A model generated the notes under the pieces. That model was not told where the DNA came from. It worked only from the letters and a program-made list of their open reading frames with translations, and ran no database searches. A stretch of DNA of 64,000 nt from Stomorhina lunata (Eukaryota; Arthropoda; Insecta; Diptera; Rhiniidae): positions 37,984,992 through 38,048,991 of the forward strand of contig OW121740.1 in assembly GCA_933228675.1 (NCBI GenBank), written 5' to 3'. The position numbers and the translations under genes were made by a program. This document shows, piece by piece, positions 59,694-64,000 of this stretch (the stretch's first letter is position 1; each line of letters starts with the position of its first letter).

Positions 59694-60441
59694 CAGGGAC
59701 CGTAACTGTTATAACTTTTATCGTAAAAGTCAGAAAATAAAAGTTATTTTTTGGCTTTTATTTTTTCGAGCAGAAATAAAAGTTATTTTTTTACTTTTAT
59801 TTTTTCGATAAAAAATAACAGTTATTTTTAATTTATCTTTTTTCAAGCTAAAATAAAAGTTATTTTTTAACTTTAACAAGAATAAAATTTATTATTTGAT
59901 TTTTATTTTTTCGAGCAGAAATAAAAGTTATTTTTGTTTGAAATTATGATAAACTTATTGAAAAATTTTTCCAAACAAAGATAATTTTTCAGTGAAAATA
60001 ATTTACATATGCTCAAAAATTAATGGAGTTGAGTTTTGTAATCATAATTGGGGTTGGAAACACAAAAATAACTTTTATTTCTGCTCGAAAAAATAAAAGT
60101 AAAAAAATAACTTTTATGTTTGCTCGATATAATAAGAGTAAAAATAACAGTTATTTTTGCTCGAAAAAATAAAAGTTAAAAAATAACTTTTATATTTGCT
60201 CGAAAAAATAAAAGTTAAAAATAACTGTTATTTTTGCTCAAAAAAAAAAAAAAAATCAAAAAATAACTGCTATTTTTTTTTTTTCTAAAACATAAAAATC
60301 AGATTTTTAAAAATCATCGCATTTTATGAAAATTTGGTCTAAGACTATCAAAATGGTGTACTTGGCTTAATTCTCCGACATTTCCATGCGGTTGCTTTTT
60401 TTAGTCAAAAATTCAAAAATAACAGTTATTTTCGGTCCCTG
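59694..60441. mobile_element. 748-bp non-autonomous hAT element with perfect 8-bp TSD
   Basis: Starts CAGGGACCG and ends CGGTCCCTG, both ends leading into AACTGTTATaA-like sequence. It is flanked by CTTTTTAA on both sides (59686-59693 and 60442-60449), a perfect 8-bp target duplication as made by hAT transposases. The interior is built from alternating inverted motifs such as AATAAAAGTTATTTTT and GCTCGAAAAAATAAAAGT, so the left half (59740-59935) and right half (60065-60240) can fold back on each other. No transposase frame. It lies 337 bp upstream of the Harbinger transposase. Confidence 0.93.
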
Positions 60442-60449
60442 CTTTTTAA

Positions 60450-60777
60450 CGGTGTATAGTTTCTTAAAATATATTTAAGATACATAAGTGTTTTTTAACA
60501 TCAAATATATTTTTTCCGGTTTTTTCAACATTTTTCTATTTTCGGGACGTTGTTACACAACATTTTTGTATGGGAAGCGTGCTATTTATAATCTGATTTC
60601 AAAAATATGTAAGATAGCCAATAAAATGAGCTTTCATATTTAAGAATCCGTTGAAAAATGACTGATTTATTAAGCTTTTTTTGTTACCATAATACGGCAG
60701 AACACCGGAAAATACATAAGTTGTGTCAAAATCAAAATAAAACTAAAAAAAAACTAATAACATAAACAAAACAAGAA
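60450..60777 (+). other. upstream region of the Harbinger transposase
   Basis: Non-coding and AT-rich, between the hAT target duplication and the transposase start codon. It should hold the promoter and perhaps the left terminus of the Harbinger element. No sure TATA box or inverted repeat could be picked out. Confidence 0.4.
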
Positions 60778-61972
60778 ATGAGTGCTTCATTTACTATTTT
60801 ATTACATTTAATGGAAAAGGAAAAATCAAGAGCTGAAAGGCTGAACAGGAGAAAACTTCGGGACAGTTCTAATCCTTTTGACTTGCCTGAACGATCGTAA
60901 GTAAAGATTTTGATTAAAATGTAATAAAATATTTGTCAGCGATAAAATTTTTTAGATTTATAGCTTATTTCAGAGTAAATAAAGAAGCATTTAAAATGAT
61001 ATTAGATGAAATATCCCCTATGGCACACAAAAGCAGTATTCCAATAATTTTGCAATTGGCAACAGCACTTCGTTACTTTGGACAAGGAAGTGCCCAACAA
61101 ATGATTGGAAGGGACTCAAACTTGGCTTTAGGAAGGAGTACAGTGTCGAAAATACTTACACGTATGTGTAACAGTTTAGAATCTGTTTTGTGCCCCAAAT
61201 GGATAAATTTTGTAAGATCCAGAGATGAACTTCTGAGATGTAAATTACACTTTTATGAGCAATTTCAAATACCGGGGATTATTGGGTGTATAGACGGCAC
61301 CCATATCAAAATCAAGGCGCCAAGTAAGGACAGCCATATGTTTTATAACAGAAAAGGGTATTTTAGTTTGAACACAATGATAGTAAGTAAAAATTCAAGT
61401 ATGAATACATGTAACAAAAATATTTGTGTACCAAGTTTTTTTATTATTTTTAGATATGCAATCACTTAATGAACATTGTTGCCGTAAACGCATGTCGTCC
61501 CGGTGCTTGTCACGATTCCTTTATATGGAAGCTCAGTGAAGAAAGACAGTATCTAATGGAAAATTATCAGAACGGTGATAAAAGGTCATGGCTATTGGGC
61601 GATGGAGGATATTCTCTGGAGCCATTTTTACTTACACCTTTTAGAAGCCCTGAACCAAATACAATCGAACACAATTTCAACCGACGACATACATCAGCTA
61701 GAAATATAGTGGAGCGAGTTATAGGAATTTTGAAGAGCAGAATCAGCTGCCTCCTAGATACAATGTCGTATGAGCCACAAAAGGTCATACAAATAATAAA
61801 TATTTGCTGCGCGTTGCATAATATTTGTAGATTTTACAATGTAAGCGCTCAAGACGAAAGGGAAAATATTGAGGAAGATATCATCGAAGAGAGTTCATCA
61901 GAAATCGATGATTTGAGACTGCTAAATGACGCTATTAGAATTAGAAATGAAATTGCAAGAAATCTGTGTTAA
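60778..61972 (+). CDS. HARBI1-like DDE transposase of a PIF/Harbinger element (three exons)
   Basis: Three exons with consensus GT-AG borders: 60778-60896, 60956-61382 and 61454-61972; introns of 59 and 71 bp both start GTAAGT. The first intron is phase 2, the second phase 0. The spliced product is 354 residues, close to the ~350 of HARBI1-type proteins. The start at 60778 is the first ATG of an open exon whose end, SSNPFDLPER, leads smoothly into FIAYFRVNKEAFK. An N-terminal helix-turn-helix region is followed by the DDE_4 nuclease: IIGCIDGTHIKIKAP (Asp153), LLGDGGYSL (Asp232) and NIVERVIGILKSR (Glu269). All three catalytic residues and the expected Asp-Glu spacing are present. Such enzymes cut out and insert the element, usually with TWA targets, and need the partner protein encoded at 62103-63013. 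AATAAA follows at about 61993. No stop or frameshift seen; intactness is read by eye only. Confidence 0.93.
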
Positions 61973-62102
61973 GAAAAATTTATTTTTATAAAAATAAAAT
62001 AAAAACGTAAAACAATTCATTTTTGTAATATAAAAAATATTTACATCTAAAGATTTAAAATTATCACAATTCATGAGATCAGATTATGGTTCAGATAAGT
62101 GG

Positions 62103-63013
62103 CTACTGTTTTTCTAAATATTTATTTCGTTCTAACTCTATTTCAAGTTCTTTTATTTTCATTTCTTGCTTTTTCGCCAAATTTTGCTCTATCACATAAT
62201 TGTTGCGTTTGTATTCAGCCAGCTTTTGGGAATGGTAAAGTTTTTCCTCTGCATTTTTTGCTTTAATAACGTCTGTCAATGTTTCGAAACCTTTTCTCAT
62301 TTTGTTAAGTTCTCTCCAAATCTCTTTTTGTTCCTTAAGTATAAGTTTGGAAGTATTGCTTAAATCATCCAAGACTTTGCAGATTTTTTCATTTGTTGAC
62401 ATTTGGTTTGCCACAAAATTTTGTATATCACTTTGTGTTGGCTCCAGTTTTATTTTTCGCTTTTGCTTCGGATCCATATTATCATCCGGCAACTCATCTA
62501 AAAGCATATTTAGCTCATCCTGAATACTATTGGCATCTATGTTCTCCACTTCAACGGATGGATTTGGATCTTTTCTGGTTATACCGAATGACTTAGCCGT
62601 TGAGACACCTTTCACTGCAGTATAAAGGCCGCAAAGTTTTGCGACCGCATCTTCTTTTGCAGATATGTGTTGGATGTTATAAGGTCCACCACCCGTTGCG
62701 GTTGTCTCCATTCTATTTTCGGCCAACTTTTTGCGAATGCATGCCTTCCAGTCAGCCCAAGCTTTTCTCCAACCAGTTGGATCCTTTTCAGGAGGACCTA
62801 AAGAATTAAGTTCGGTTGCCAGGTCCTTCCACAGTTTGTCCAATATCGTCCTATCACCTTTATAGAATCCTTTGGCCAATCTCGGATTTTTTTCCATGAA
62901 TTTTAGCAAAGCTTCTTCTTGTTCAGAATTTTTATGTCTTCCCCTAAAAATACAAAATTTTTTCTGATAACTTTTTTTATTTCATGGAAATATTAGTATT
63001 AATTTACTTACAT
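62103..63013 (-). CDS. Myb/SANT-like (zeste-type) DNA-binding protein of the Harbinger element
   Basis: Second gene of the Harbinger element. The open frame runs from an acceptor at 62944-62945 to a stop at 62103. Its first ATG without splicing is at 62897, which would cut into the DNA-binding domain. A 68-bp intron (62944-63011, GTAAGT...TTTTTAG) joins AT at 63013-63012 to G at 62943, making an ATG across the junction and a 280-residue protein beginning MGRHKNSEQEEALLKFMEKN. Residues ~5-75 match the zeste-like Myb/SANT fold, with spaced tryptophans at 39, 59, 63 and 66 and a basic stretch RKAWADWKACIRKKL. A Lys-rich linker (about 155-165) and a Glu/Lys/Leu coiled coil (about 205-280) follow. 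In this superfamily the Myb-like partner binds element ends and carries the transposase into the nucleus. The upstream exon is only supported by its splice donor. Confidence 0.85.
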
Positions 63014-64000
63014 TTTAAATTTTTCTTCTAAATATTGTATTTTAAGTCCTTAAATACTTTTATTATTTTTTTCCTATTCTTTCGAGAAGCTTCTTGCTGT
63101 CGATTTCAAATTACGTTTTTTGTGATGGAATTTATTCACAGAACACTTCAATTCCGTCAGAAATGAAATGGAAATGAAATTTTACTTTTTGTTTCACTTT
63201 GACACGATCTAGAACACAAACGAATCGAAAATTACACTTTCACCTCATTTTACAAATGTAGAACATAGGCGTATTTGATTTTTGTCTATATATATAAATA
63301 AATAAGTTGTGATTTATAACCCAATATAGAATAACATGTCTAAGGTATTATCATATTTTTAGCTTTTTATACCCCGAAGGTGACCAAAAATCAAGGACAT
63401 AAGAAGCCAATAAAACTTATCGATATTTCTATTTTGAATGGTCATTTATACCCCCTAGAGGATTACTACGATAATAATTATGTTTTATTTATGTAAATAC
63501 GTAATGGAATTGACTTGTTGTGACGTTTGTGAGTAAAGAATATAAATAGTATGTTAAACACCTGAAGCCAACATTTAGAAACCTTCATTTGAAATAGTAA
63601 TATTTTATATGTATATTATAGAGATAGAACTTACATATGTATTTGTACTAAAATTGTCTTCTAATTTAATTGCGTTCACTCTTTGCCCAATTATTTGCTC
63701 ATTCATTCTGACACATATTTGATAGTCGACATTTGTCTTTATGTCTATATTTGTGAATTTACGTAAGTGTTTGCTTTCGTCCTTTTCAATTAAGAAGTTC
63801 TATTTGTCCAAGACTAAAAGTAACAAATAATTCTATTAAGAAATAACTTTTTGGTTATTAGATGAATGTTAAACGTTTGTTTAACTTAGTTTAAGTAATT
63901 ATTTGTATTAATAAGACAAGAAAACATTTGTTTTGACAGCGTAACGACTTTGGCATGTTTCTAACTAAAGTCTTAAGGACTAAAATTTATGTTAAGAAAG
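63014..64000. other. Harbinger 5' flank of the Myb-like gene, then unremarkable DNA
   Basis: 63014 to about 63260 should include the promoter and 5' leader of the minus-strand Myb-like gene and the right end of the element. From about 63300 to the window end the sequence is AT-rich, without open frames, repeats or terminal structures I can name. Confidence 0.45.

Larger units (their letters stand above)
60450..63260. mobile_element. PIF/Harbinger transposon (ends not resolved)
   Basis: Defined by its two genes, a DDE transposase at 60778-61972 and a Myb/SANT-like gene at 62103-63013, convergent with 130 bp between stops. I could not find convincing terminal inverted repeats or a 3-bp TWA target duplication, so limits are approximate. 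A weak match, GTGTCAAA followed by A-rich sequence, occurs inward at 60723 and, inverted, near 63202-63209. Both genes look undamaged, so the element may be young or still active. Confidence 0.75.

Noticed and set aside
60933..61469. Transposase as two separate proteins, the first starting at 60933
   Set aside because: The codon at 60933 is TTG inside an intron. Splice sites at 60896/60956 and 61382/61454 join three exons into one frame of normal HARBI1 length.
62103..62909. Myb-like protein starting at 62909
   Set aside because: That codon is TTG. The frame stays open upstream to a splice acceptor, and an ATG is formed across the intron.
60719..63215. GTGTCAAA motifs as Harbinger terminal inverted repeats
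   Set aside because: Only about 8 bases match before the similarity becomes A-rich, and no TWA duplication lies next to them.

Overview
This window looks like AT-rich non-coding DNA from a fly, probably a brachyceran and perhaps a calyptrate. I found no host protein-coding gene and no functional RNA gene. The organism call is inference. It rests on short GT-AG introns in the transposon genes, a mariner remnant, a Harbinger element, a Jockey/CR1-type LINE, and a dispersed repeat that begins TATACCCTTCACCACC, whose layout resembles a repeat I know from Drosophila introns. Roughly 37% of the window is tandem repeat.

Layout. 0-2 kb: an LTR-element edge with a tRNA-Lys primer site, then a truncated dispersed repeat. 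3.8-6.8 kb: an 11-bp satellite with no variant seen. 7.9-8.5 kb: a 19-bp repeat. 9.8-18.5 kb: a 31-bp satellite (family A). 19.0-19.5 kb: an internally deleted mariner. 19.9-21.5 kb: a degenerate outlier of family A. 22.7-24.6 kb and 25.4-29.3 kb: two more 31-bp satellites (B and C). 31.3-33.1 kb: a ~150-bp tandem repeat split by a full copy of the dispersed repeat. 33.5-33.8 kb: a small TIR element. 34.5-35.6 kb: a 1.1-kb foldback element with ~440-bp arms. 37.3-40.4 kb: a 33-bp satellite (D). 41.7-47.6 kb: an inverted pair of one repeat, with two tRNA-derived SINE copies, a candidate TIR element and an inserted hAT-like element. 50.2-53.5 kb: a hAT-like element with an 8-bp target duplication, holding a frameshifted LINE. 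55.5-59.1 kb: another full dispersed repeat, then two head-to-tail units of an unknown element with TA tails. 59.7-60.4 kb: a non-autonomous hAT with a perfect 8-bp target duplication. 60.8-63.0 kb: an apparently intact PIF/Harbinger gene pair.

The only convincing intact coding capacity is the Harbinger pair. It consists of a three-exon DDE transposase on the plus strand and, tail to tail with it, a Myb/SANT (zeste-like) DNA-binding protein on the minus strand whose start codon appears to be split by an intron. In this superfamily the two proteins act together in transposition. The most unusual feature is the series of separate satellite arrays with 31- or 33-bp periods, each with a self-complementary core. 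They may be related, and two of them show internal higher-order duplication. Long open frames in the 33-bp array and in TA runs are consequences of repeat period and are not annotated as genes.
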